64,000 nucleotides of DNA from Bacteroides sp. An322. GTDB taxonomy: Bacteria > Bacteroidota > Bacteroidia > Bacteroidales > Bacteroidaceae. The notes under the pieces are model-generated. The model was not told the DNA's origin. It did not search any database and saw only the letters and a program-made list of their open reading frames with translations. The stretch is taken from positions 1-64,000 of the forward strand of contig NZ_NFIN01000010.1 in NCBI RefSeq assembly GCF_002161765.1, written 5' to 3'. Positions 45,963 through 53,214 of the stretch are shown in pieces; the stretch's first letter is position 1, and every line of letters starts with the position of its first letter. Position numbers and translations under genes: made by a program.

Positions 45963-46062
45963 TATACCCTTTAAGGTGCAAATATAAGAAAAGTTTCTTG
46001 CTTTACACCTTTTCGGGTATAAAATCAATAAAACTTATATGCATTATACCCGTTAGGGTGTT
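45963..46062 (-). promoter_or_regulatory. hipBST promoter with three 18-bp operators at exact 41-bp period
   Basis: The boxes are 45963-45980, 46004-46021 (inverted) and 46045-46062. Each matches TATACCC-N4-RGGTGYW allowing one to two changes. Starts differ by exactly 41 bp, about four helical turns, so bound dimers would lie on one face. On the minus strand TATATTTG (45979-45986) is a perfect -7 box that overlaps the first operator by two bases, with transcription starting about 15 bp before hipB. The pattern predicts cooperative autorepression. Confidence 0.8.
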
Positions 46063-46082
46063 GTTTGATATGAATACGTAAG

Positions 46083-46111
46083 CTAATCTCGTCATATTTT
46101 GACGAGATTAG
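46083..46111. repeat. Perfect 12-bp stem hairpin
   Basis: CTAATCTCGTCA and TGACGAGATTAG flank a 5-nt loop TATTT. It lies between the hip promoter and the lipoprotein pseudogene. No T-run follows. Function unknown. Confidence 0.5.
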
Positions 46112-46214
46112 GGGAGGTAATCCAATCATGTGTGCGATATGGACGTGATAAAAGTCAGAATGAATAGGTAGGTTCTTTGACGTATATATAGCTTACTTCG
46201 CATGACGATTACTA

Positions 46215-46262
46215 ATCGTACCGCCGATGCACTTATATTACTTTGGGAACGCAGCTATATGT
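46215..46262. repeat. Degenerate copy of the GCATATAGTTGCG / CGATGCACTTATAT repeat
   Basis: CGCCGATGCACTTATATTAC and GGGAACGCAGCTATATG share words with the repeats at 4013-4068 and 21783-21862. It is a weak copy without a good stem. Confidence 0.35.
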
Positions 46263-46313
46263 TTCGTCTTATCAAGCTTTATCCGTTGTAATAGTAATAC
46301 GCTTATAAAAACA

Positions 46314-46356
46314 AATCCTCCCGAAAGTGTCTGATGCGGATGCTTTCGGGAGGATT
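46314..46356 (-). terminator. Intrinsic terminator of the lipoprotein gene
   Basis: AATCCTCCCGAAAG pairs exactly with CTTTCGGGAGGATT (14 bp). On the minus strand it is followed by TGTTTTTAT. It begins about 20 bp after the frameshifted gene's restored stop. Confidence 0.8.
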
Positions 46357-46375
46357 GCTTGGTTAGAAGGCTACT

Positions 46376-46995
46376 TTATTTGTAGATGAATTCGGGGTAT
46401 TGGTATCCATCTATGTGATAAGGTCTTGGATATTTTCCATAAAAATCTTGTTCGCCCCAAAATGTGAATTTATTTCTTTGATCGTACTTGCCAAAATATT
46501 CTTGTGAAGAAGAGGGCAAATACACAATTTCCAGAGGATTATTTTTTCGTCTATGCTTAAAAGCGGTGTGATGCCTGAAGCTCCGCTTACGGGAAGTTTG
46601 TTTCCTGCTTCATCGGTTAGCCAAGTAGTTTTTTCATCGGTCGTTAATGTCCAATAGTAGATTCCGTTTTCTTGGGCTATGCCGATGATAGGTGCATTGG
46701 CTCCACTGCTTCCCTCTTTCCCGTTATATAAATTGATGCTGGTTCCGTCGGTCAGATGCAGGATATATCCTTCATCCGTTTGCTCTACTTGCGAAATGCT
46801 GATGTTTTGGTCTAAGGCATGGATAATGTCTTGTAGAGATACGATGTCTTCGTTCATTTGGTTCACTTGCTCTTCAAGGGCTGAGATGCGGTCTTTCAAG
46901 TCGTTTACATCTGCTTTCAGGGCACTGTCGTCATACTCGCATGCCGTGATGCCTAAGGCTATCAGCGACATAAGCAGCCATACTTTGGGTTTCAT
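46376..46995 (-). pseudogene. DUF4988-type lipoprotein with a frameshift in an A-tract
   Basis: The start at ATG 46995 gives a lipoprotein signal (LLMSLIALGITACEYDD), a coiled coil (ADVNDLKDRISALEEQVNQM) and a domain with YILHLTDGTSINLYNGKEG and NGIYYWTLTTDEKTTWL, as in DUF4988 proteins. Reading on in frame gives an unrelated-looking tail ending near 46411. If one A is restored in the six-A run (46542-46547 on the plus strand as T), the frame continues NPLEIVYLPSSSQEYFG and ends GYQYPEFIYK at a stop 46376-46378, just before the terminator. The terminator supports that reading. The complete protein would be about 206 residues. Confidence 0.6.
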
Positions 46996-47194
46996 AGGTG
47001 AGATAAGGATGCTTATAAATCCTCCGAAGTCAGCGAAAAAATAAACAAAAGAAAGGCGTGAGGACTTGTCCGCATTCATCAAAATCGGGCATCTGGAAAA
47101 AGCCTACTTAGAAATGAATAAAGAAACAATACTCACGCCGTATGCTATGCAATCGGATACAACATAGGCTGTACCGTTAACATGCAAACAGAAT

Positions 47195-47342
47195 GAGCGT
47201 CATATTGTCTTCATCCTTCTAAGTGCAAAATTTTCCAGATTTCGATTTTAGGATAAAGCAAAAACGCTTTCTATATGTCTGTCCGGTCTTTTCATCCGAC
47301 CAAGACAATGCAAAGATAACGTTTTTGTTCAATATGACGCTC
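47195..47342. repeat. 148-bp element with 13-bp terminal inverted repeats
   Basis: GAGCGTCATATTG at 47195-47207 is inverted at 47330-47342. Outside the 13 bp, AAACAG on the left is matched by CTGTTT on the right after a three-base offset, so the arms extend further. No coding potential is seen inside. It may be a MITE or a folded RNA. Confidence 0.45.
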
Positions 47343-47489
47343 TGTTTGATGAGTATTATTTCTTCAAAGGTAAATAATTTTCTGAAAACATCCTTCTTTT
47401 TGCGATTTGATATGATATTTTACTTGTTTTATTTGTTGTGTAAATAAGGAGATATGCTTCATGAACCGATTGCTTCTAGGTTCTTCTCT

Positions 47490-47583
47490 AATCCTACTAG
47501 GGTAGGATTGCAATCTTACCCGGATGAAATTCGAGTCCTGACTAGGTGAAAACTCCAGTCCTGCTAGGGTAGGACTGGGAGGA
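47490..47583. repeat. Four degenerate 22-23-bp tandem units with hairpins
   Basis: TCCTACTAGGGTAGGATTGC, a diverged unit with CCCGGATGAAATTCGAG, TCCTGACTAGGTGAAAACTC and TCCTGCTAGGGTAGGACTGG repeat at about 22-23 bp. The first and last are themselves palindromic (AATCCTA...TAGGATT and AGTCCT...AGGACT). They lie about 70 bp upstream of the thr leader promoter. Confidence 0.5.
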
Positions 47584-47651
47584 TTATCAGTTGATTTCTC
47601 TCTTGCAGACGGGAACTTTGACAGATTATTGCAAAAAAAACGCCGAATATG

Positions 47652-47681
47652 CTTGTTTATGGAAAAATGTTACTATATTTG
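47652..47681 (+). promoter_or_regulatory. Promoter of the thr operon leader
   Basis: TATATTTG at 47674-47681 is a perfect -7 box. CTTG at 47652-47655 is a reasonable -33 element with 18-bp spacing. Transcription would start near 47688, about 320 bp before thrA. Confidence 0.6.
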
Positions 47682-47687
47682 CGAACG

Positions 47688-47860
47688 ACAAAACATTTAT
47701 ACATGAATCGAAACAATCTTCATATCAATCTGATGTGTGCCACGGGGCGTATGTCCCTTTATACATCCGCCACAGGGATGACCCCTCGGGGTTGAGTGAT
47801 TGTATATATGTGTTTCTACGTGATACACGCCTGTGGACTCAGGCATTTCTTCGTGTTTTA
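47688..47860 (+). promoter_or_regulatory. Candidate attenuator leader of the threonine operon
   Basis: The leader contains a short ORF (47703-47795) and downstream GCCTGTGGACTCAGGC (47829-47844) within ACACG...CGTGTTTTAT, a possible terminator. CCACAGG at 47770-47776, inside the short ORF, is exactly complementary to CCTGTGG at 47830-47836, which would form an alternative antiterminator stem. This competing-stem layout is that of ribosome-mediated attenuation. The terminator is modest in strength and the model is inferred. Confidence 0.55.
47703..47795 (+). CDS. Candidate thr leader peptide, 30 residues
   Basis: ATG 47703 opens a frame of 30 codons ending in TGA 47793-47795. Residues 11-25 read MCATGRMSLYTSATG. 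It contains four Thr (14, 21, 24, 27), four Met, four Asn and one Ile, so Thr is enriched but not runs of Thr as in E. coli ThrL. It sits about 15 nt into the predicted transcript. Evidence is positional: promoter, start, stop and complementary segments line up. Confidence 0.45.
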   Translation: MNRNNLHINLMCATGRMSLYTSATGMTPRG

Positions 47861-47888
47861 TAATTCAATAAATAAATGTTCATCATTC

Positions 47889-47980
47889 ATCGCACACAGA
47901 TGACACGGATTTCAAAGGATGGTCGCAGATATAATTTAAATCCGTGAAAATCTGTCTTATCAGTGTCATCTGTGTGCGAT
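47889..47980. repeat. Palindromic repeat ATCGCACACAGATGACAC
   Basis: ATCGCACACAGATGACACGG on the left is inverted at the right end as GTGTCATCTGTGTGCGAT. Inner arms include ACGGATTT and AAATCCGT. It lies between the attenuator and thrA and would be transcribed as a long hairpin in the thr mRNA leader. Confidence 0.7.
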
Positions 47981-48005
47981 TATTAATTATATCGAAACAA
48001 ATCGT

Positions 48006-50438
48006 ATGAAAGTATTGAAATTCGGCGGAACATCGGTAGGGTCCGTCAATAGCATGTTGAATGTAAAGAAAATCGTTGAGGCGATAGATGATAAGGTAAT
48101 CGTAGTGGTTTCGGCGTTGGGAGGCATCACCGACAAGCTGATAAAGACATCGAACATGGCGGCATCGGGCGATTCGGGCTACGAGAAGGAGATGAAGGAA
48201 ATCGTGAACCGCCACATCGAAATGGTATATACGGTGATTCCCGCGGGCGAGAAGCGCGAGCTGCTTCTTGATTGTGTGAACGAGTTACTGAGTGAATTGA
48301 AGGACATTTTCCAAGGCATTTACCTGATACGCGACCTTTCGCCCAAGACTTCGGCTACTATCGTGAGCTATGGCGAGCGTTTGTCTTCTATCATTGTGGC
48401 TACACTTATCGAGGGGGCGCAATGGTTCGATTCGCGCCAGTTCATCAAGACCGAGAAGAAACATAACAAGCATATTCTCGACTCGGAACTGACCAATCGC
48501 TTGGTACGTGAAACGTTCCGCGAAATTCCGCGTGTGTCTTTGGTGCCGGGATTTATCTCGACTGATAAGGAGACGGGTGAGGTGACCAATTTGGGACGGG
48601 GCGGTTCGGACTATACCGCTTCTATCATTGCCGCGGCACTGGATGCCGATGTGTTGGAAATCTGGACCGATGTGGACGGATTTATGACCGCCGACCCACG
48701 TGTCATCAGCACCGCTTATCCCATTACCGAACTGAGTTATGTAGAGGCGATGGAGCTTTGTAACTTCGGTGCGAAGGTGGTTTATCCGCCTACGATTTAT
48801 CCTGTGTGTCATAAGAATATACCTATATTAATAAAGAATACGTTCAATCCCGATGCTCCGGGCACTATCGTGAAGCAAGAGGCCGACCATTCTTCGAAAG
48901 CTATCAAAGGTATTTCGTCTATTAACAATACGTGCCTTATCACGATGACGGGGTTGGGTATGGTAGGCGTTATCGGCGTGAACTATCGTATTTTCAAGAC
49001 CTTGGCGGAGAACGGCATCAGTGTGTTCCTCGTTTCTCAGGCTTCTTCGGAAAACTCCACTTCTATCGGCGTGCGCAATGAAGATGCGGCATTGGCTTGC
49101 AAGGTGCTCGATGAAGAGTTTGCTAAAGAAATCGAAATGGGCGAAATCAGTCCGATGAAAGCCGAAGGCGGACTTGCCACGGTGGCTATCGTAGGCGAGA
49201 ACATGAAGCATACACCGGGTATTGCCGGAAAGCTTTTCGGCACCTTGGGACGGAACGGCATCAACGTGATAGCTTGTGCACAAGGCGCTTCGGAAACGAA
49301 TATTTCATTTGTAGTGGAAGGCGGTTCGCTCCGTAAGACCTTGAACGTGATACACGACTCGTTCTTTCTTTCCGAATACCAAGTGCTGAATCTCTTCATT
49401 TGCGGTATCGGTACGGTGGGGCGTAGCTTGATAGACCAGATACATAGCCAGCAGGAACGCTTGAAACAAGAACGCGGGCTGAACCTGAAAATCGTGGGGA
49501 TAGCCAATGGCCACAAGGCGATGTTTACCCGTGCGGGAATCGACTTAGACCATTATCGCGAAGACTTGGAAGAGAAGGGCATGCCTTCATCGACCCAGGT
49601 GTTGCACGATGAGATAATCGGGATGAACATCTTCAATTCGGTCTTTGTGGATTGTACCGCAAGCGAGGAAATCGCTTCCTTGTATAAAGACTTCTTGGGG
49701 CATAACATCTCGGTGGTGGCGGCAAACAAGATAGCGGCTTCTTCGGATTATGAGCTTTATGCCGAGCTGAAGCAGATAGCCCGCCATCGGGGCGTGAAGT
49801 TCCTTTTCGAAACCAATGTGGGAGCGGGGCTTCCGGTCATCAATACGATTAACGACTTGATTAATAGCGGAGACAAGATACTGAAGATAGAAGCCGTATT
49901 GAGCGGCACGCTGAACTATATCTTCAACGAAATCAGTGCTGACGTGCCTTTGAGCCAAACCATACGGAACGCAAAGGAACAAGGCTATTCCGAACCTGAC
50001 CCGCGCATCGATCTGAGCGGGACCGACGTGGTGCGCAAGTTGGTTATTTTGGCACGTGAGGCAGGTTATCGCCTGAATCAGGAAGATGTAGAGAAACATC
50101 TCTTTATCCCCGATAGCTTCTTCGAAGGTTCATTAGATGATTTCTGGCGCAAGATTCCTTCGCTCGATGCAGACTTTGAGGAACGCCGCAAGGTGGTGGA
50201 GCGTGAAGGCAAGCGTTGGCGTTTCGTGGCACGTTTCGAGGACGGTAAAGGCGTGGTGGAATTGATGGAGGTGGACCGTCATCATCCGTTCTTCGAATTA
50301 GCCGGAAGCAACAACATCATCCTTTTGACCACCGAACGATATAATGAATATCCGATGCTCATCCAAGGCTATGGAGCAGGTGCGGGTGTGACCGCTGCCG
50401 GTGTGTTTGCCGATATTATGAGCATTGCTAATATTTAA
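48006..50438 (+). CDS. thrA: Bifunctional aspartokinase I / homoserine dehydrogenase I
   Basis: An 810-residue fusion. The aspartokinase domain comprises residues 1 to about 290 (MKVLKFGGTSVGSVNS and the GRGGSDYTA motif). Two ACT regulatory domains (about 305-460) contain the likely threonine sites. The homoserine dehydrogenase domain follows (FICGIGTVGRSLIDQI nucleotide loop, NKIAASSDYELY, and GYSEPDPRIDLSGTDV). It makes aspartyl phosphate and reduces aspartate semialdehyde to homoserine. It is first in the thr cluster, 10 bp before the PGM-like gene. Confidence 0.95.
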   Translation: MKVLKFGGTSVGSVNSMLNVKKIVEAIDDKVIVVVSALGGITDKLIKTSNMAASGDSGYEKEMKEIVNRHIEMVYTVIPAGEKRELLLDCVNELLSELKDIFQGIYLIRDLSPKTSATIVSYGERLSSIIVATLIEGAQWFDSRQFIKTEKKHNKHILDSELTNRLVRETFREIPRVSLVPGFISTDKETGEVTNLGRGGSDYTASIIAAALDADVLEIWTDVDGFMTADPRVISTAYPITELSYVEAMELCNFGAKVVYPPTIYPVCHKNIPILIKNTFNPDAPGTIVKQEADHSSKAIKGISSINNTCLITMTGLGMVGVIGVNYRIFKTLAENGISVFLVSQASSENSTSIGVRNEDAALACKVLDEEFAKEIEMGEISPMKAEGGLATVAIVGENMKHTPGIAGKLFGTLGRNGINVIACAQGASETNISFVVEGGSLRKTLNVIHDSFFLSEYQVLNLFICGIGTVGRSLIDQIHSQQERLKQERGLNLKIVGIANGHKAMFTRAGIDLDHYREDLEEKGMPSSTQVLHDEIIGMNIFNSVFVDCTASEEIASLYKDFLGHNISVVAANKIAASSDYELYAELKQIARHRGVKFLFETNVGAGLPVINTINDLINSGDKILKIEAVLSGTLNYIFNEISADVPLSQTIRNAKEQGYSEPDPRIDLSGTDVVRKLVILAREAGYRLNQEDVEKHLFIPDSFFEGSLDDFWRKIPSLDADFEERRKVVEREGKRWRFVARFEDGKGVVELMEVDRHHPFFELAGSNNIILLTTERYNEYPMLIQGYGAGAGVTAAGVFADIMSIANI

Positions 50439-50447
50439 AAAAGCAAC

Positions 50448-51659
50448 ATGAAACATCTGATTATATTGGGAGACGGAATGGCGGACTGGGCTGTTCCTTC
50501 CTTGGGAAACAAGACTTTATTGCAATATGCCCATACGCCTTATATGGATATGTTAGCGCGGATGGGACGCACGGGTATGCTGAAGACCGTAGCCGACGGC
50601 TTCCATCCGGGAAGCGAAGTGGCGAATATGTCGGTAATGGGATATGACCTCCCTACGGTGTACGAAGGGCGTGGTGTATTGGAAGCCGCAAGCATCGGAG
50701 TCGATTTGGCTCCCGATGACATGGCGATGCGTTGCAACTTGGTCTGTGTTGAAGGGGATATGTTGAAGAATCACTCGGCAGGACATATCACCACCGAAGA
50801 AGCGGATGTACTGATTCATTTCTTGGAAGAACGTTTGGGCAATGACCGCATCCATTTCTATACTGGCGTGCAATACCGCCACTTGTTGGTGGTGAAAGGC
50901 GGGAACAAGCACGTGGCTTGTGTGCCTCCGCACGACATTCCGTTGCAACCTTTCCGTTCGAATTTAGTAAAGGCATTGGTTCCCGAAGCGCAAGAAACCG
51001 CCGATTTATTGAACGGTTTGATTTTGAAGTCGCAAGAATTATTGGCGGAACATCCGCTTAATCTGAAACGGGTGAGCGAAGGTAAAGATCCGGCTAACAG
51101 CATTTGGCCCTGGAGTCCCGGTTATCGCCCGAAGATGGAGGCTTTATCGAATAAGTACCCTGCTATCCGCAAAGGTTCGGTGATTACGGCGGTCGACCTT
51201 ATCCGAGGCATCGGACGCTATGCCGGATTGCGTTGCATCGATGTAGAAGGCGCTACGGGACTTTATACCACCAATTACGAAGGCAAGGCGCAAGCCGCCA
51301 TTGATGCCTTGAAGACCGATGATTTTGTATATCTGCATATCGAGGCGAGCGATGAAGCAGGACACGAAGGCGATATCCCCTTGAAGCTAAAGACCATCGA
51401 ATACTTAGACCAGCGTGCCATAAAGCCCATTTGGGAAGCGGTGAAGGACTGGGACGAGCCGGTGGCGATAGCCGTGCTTCCCGATCATCCGACTCCTTGC
51501 GAGCTTCGCACGCATACGGCAGAGCCGATACCGTTCCTCATTTATTATCCGGGCATCGAGCCGGACGAGGTACAGGCATACGATGAGGTATCGTGCCAAA
51601 AGGGCGGATATGGTATGTTAGAGAAAGACGAGTTTATGAATCTATTTATGAATCAATAA
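50448..51659 (+). CDS. PGM-like protein, proposed homoserine kinase
   Basis: A 403-residue alkaline-phosphatase-superfamily protein related to cofactor-independent phosphoglycerate mutase (archaeal ApgM type). It has LGDGMADWAVPSL at the start with the metal Asp, NMSVMGYDLPTVYEGRGVLEA, CNLVCVEGDMLKNHSAGHITTEEA and ASDEAGHEGDIPLK with metal-binding His. Located between thrA and thrC, where thrB is missing, it fits the family proposed as an alternative homoserine kinase. PGM activity is the other possibility. Confidence 0.82.
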   Translation: MKHLIILGDGMADWAVPSLGNKTLLQYAHTPYMDMLARMGRTGMLKTVADGFHPGSEVANMSVMGYDLPTVYEGRGVLEAASIGVDLAPDDMAMRCNLVCVEGDMLKNHSAGHITTEEADVLIHFLEERLGNDRIHFYTGVQYRHLLVVKGGNKHVACVPPHDIPLQPFRSNLVKALVPEAQETADLLNGLILKSQELLAEHPLNLKRVSEGKDPANSIWPWSPGYRPKMEALSNKYPAIRKGSVITAVDLIRGIGRYAGLRCIDVEGATGLYTTNYEGKAQAAIDALKTDDFVYLHIEASDEAGHEGDIPLKLKTIEYLDQRAIKPIWEAVKDWDEPVAIAVLPDHPTPCELRTHTAEPIPFLIYYPGIEPDEVQAYDEVSCQKGGYGMLEKDEFMNLFMNQ

Positions 51660-51661
51660 TC

Positions 51662-51795
51662 AAACGCAGAGACGCAAAAACGCAAAGTATTTATTTTAGA
51701 GTAAGCAAAGTACGCTAAGACGTTTGCTTTTACTCTGTGTGCTTTGCCTTCTCTTAAAAAATTATCCTTTGCGCTTTTGCGCCTCTGCGTTAGTT
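51662..51795. repeat. Long palindromic repeat, GCAGAGACGC class
   Basis: AAACGCAGAGACGCAAAAACG begins it and CGCTTTTGCGCCTCTGCGTT ends it. The interior carries TAAGCAAAGTACGC facing GTGTGCTTTGCC. It lies between the PGM-like gene and thrC. Same class as 1689-1877. Confidence 0.75.
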
Positions 51796-51816
51796 TAAAT
51801 CGTAATCAATAACAAT

Positions 51817-53118
51817 ATGAAATATTACAGTACGAATAAGCAGGCTTCCGATGCTACTTTAGAAGAAGCCGTAGTACGCGGGCTGGCTGGCGATAAAGGT
51901 CTTTATATGCCCCGCGAAATCAAACCTTTGCCCGCATCGTTTTACGAGGAGATAGAAAACCTTTCGTTTCAGGAGATAGCCTACCGCGTGGCGGATGCTT
52001 TCTTCGGCGAAGATGTGCCCGCAGATGTGTTGAAGCAAATTGTGTACGACACCTTGAGTTTCGATACTCCAGTGGTGAAGGTGAAGGATAACATCTATTC
52101 ATTGGAACTTTTCCACGGACCCACGTTGGCATTCAAGGATGTGGGCGGACGCTTTATGGCGCGCCTCTTGGGCTATTTCATCCGCAAGGAAGGAAAGAAG
52201 CAGGTCAATGTGTTGGTCGCTACTTCGGGTGATACGGGAAGCGCAGTGGCAAATGGTTTCCTCGGTGTGGAAGGCATCCATGTGTATGTGCTTTATCCGA
52301 AGGGAAAAGTGAGCGAGATACAAGAGAAGCAATTCACCACTTTGGGGCGGAATATCACCGCTATTGAAGTGGACGGCACGTTCGACGATTGCCAGGCGTT
52401 GGTGAAGAATGCCTTCATGGACGAAGAACTGAAAGCGCACATGCAACTCACTTCGGCTAACTCTATTAATGTGGCGCGCTTTTTGCCTCAGGCGTTCTAT
52501 TATTTCTATGCTTATGCTCAGATGAAGAAGTTGGGCAAGGCAGATAATCTGGTTATCTGTGTGCCCAGCGGGAATTTCGGGAACATCACCGCAGGACTTT
52601 TCGGCAAGCGGATGGGACTTCCCGTCAAGCGTTTCATTGCAGCCAATAACCGCAACGATATTTTCTACCAGTATCTGAAGACCGGCGTGTACACTCCCCG
52701 TCCTTCAATAGCTACTATTGCCAATGCCATGGACGTAGGAGATCCCAGCAATTTCGCCCGCATCCTTGACCTATACGGAGGGAGTCATGAAGCTATTTCG
52801 AGTGAAATCAGCGGTGAGACTTATACTGACGAGCAAATCCGCGAGACGGTGCAGAAAGCATACGAAGAGACCGGTTATCTGCTCGACCCTCATGGAGCGT
52901 GTGGTTATCGTGCGTTGGCTGAAGGCCTGAAGCCGGGTGAAACGGGCGTGTTCCTCGAAACGGCTCATCCCGCCAAGTTCTTGCAAACGGTAGAATCTAT
53001 CATCGGCACTCAGGTAAGCATCCCTGAAAAACTTCAAGCATTTATGCGCGGCACGAAGCAAAGCATACCGATGTCGAAAGACTTCACTTCGTTTAAAGCG
53101 TATTTAATGAAGCTATAA
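51817..53118 (+). CDS. thrC: Threonine synthase
   Basis: A 433-residue PLP enzyme converting O-phosphohomoserine to threonine. The N-terminal YYSTNKQASDATLEEAVVRGLA is the class-2 (E. coli-like) extension, FHGPTLAFKDVGGRFMARLL contains the PLP Lys, and TSGDTGSAVANGF and PSGNFGNITAGLF are substrate loops. It is last in the thr cluster, with a repeat before it and a terminator-like hairpin after it. Confidence 0.95.
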   Translation: MKYYSTNKQASDATLEEAVVRGLAGDKGLYMPREIKPLPASFYEEIENLSFQEIAYRVADAFFGEDVPADVLKQIVYDTLSFDTPVVKVKDNIYSLELFHGPTLAFKDVGGRFMARLLGYFIRKEGKKQVNVLVATSGDTGSAVANGFLGVEGIHVYVLYPKGKVSEIQEKQFTTLGRNITAIEVDGTFDDCQALVKNAFMDEELKAHMQLTSANSINVARFLPQAFYYFYAYAQMKKLGKADNLVICVPSGNFGNITAGLFGKRMGLPVKRFIAANNRNDIFYQYLKTGVYTPRPSIATIANAMDVGDPSNFARILDLYGGSHEAISSEISGETYTDEQIRETVQKAYEETGYLLDPHGACGYRALAEGLKPGETGVFLETAHPAKFLQTVESIIGTQVSIPEKLQAFMRGTKQSIPMSKDFTSFKAYLMKL

Positions 53119-53150
53119 TTTGGTATAAATCATTGTTTGAGTGATGAAAA

Positions 53151-53204
53151 AGAAGAGGCTGTCTCAAAATGAAAGCTTATTTCTATTTTGAGACAGCCTC
53201 TTCT
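53151..53204. terminator. Hairpin terminator derived from the 150-bp dispersed repeat
   Basis: AGAAGAGGCTGTCTCAAAAT (53151-53170) pairs perfectly with ATTTTGAGACAGCCTCTTCT (53185-53204), a 20-bp stem with loop GAAAGCTTATTTCT. It shares the end words GAGGCTGTCT and TTTTGAGACAGCCTC and the internal ATGAAAGCTTATTT with the repeat at 11046-11195, from which it could arise by internal deletion. It lies between convergent thrC and the GH43 gene. Confidence 0.75.
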
Positions 53205-53214
53205 TAATTATTTG

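Noticed and set aside
47490-47583. Possible CRISPR array
   Set aside because: Units are contiguous, degenerate and without spacers; no cas genes in the window.
47591-47863. A 90-codon frame through the thr leader region
   Set aside because: It runs through the promoter and the candidate leader peptide in another frame and lacks a plausible start signal.
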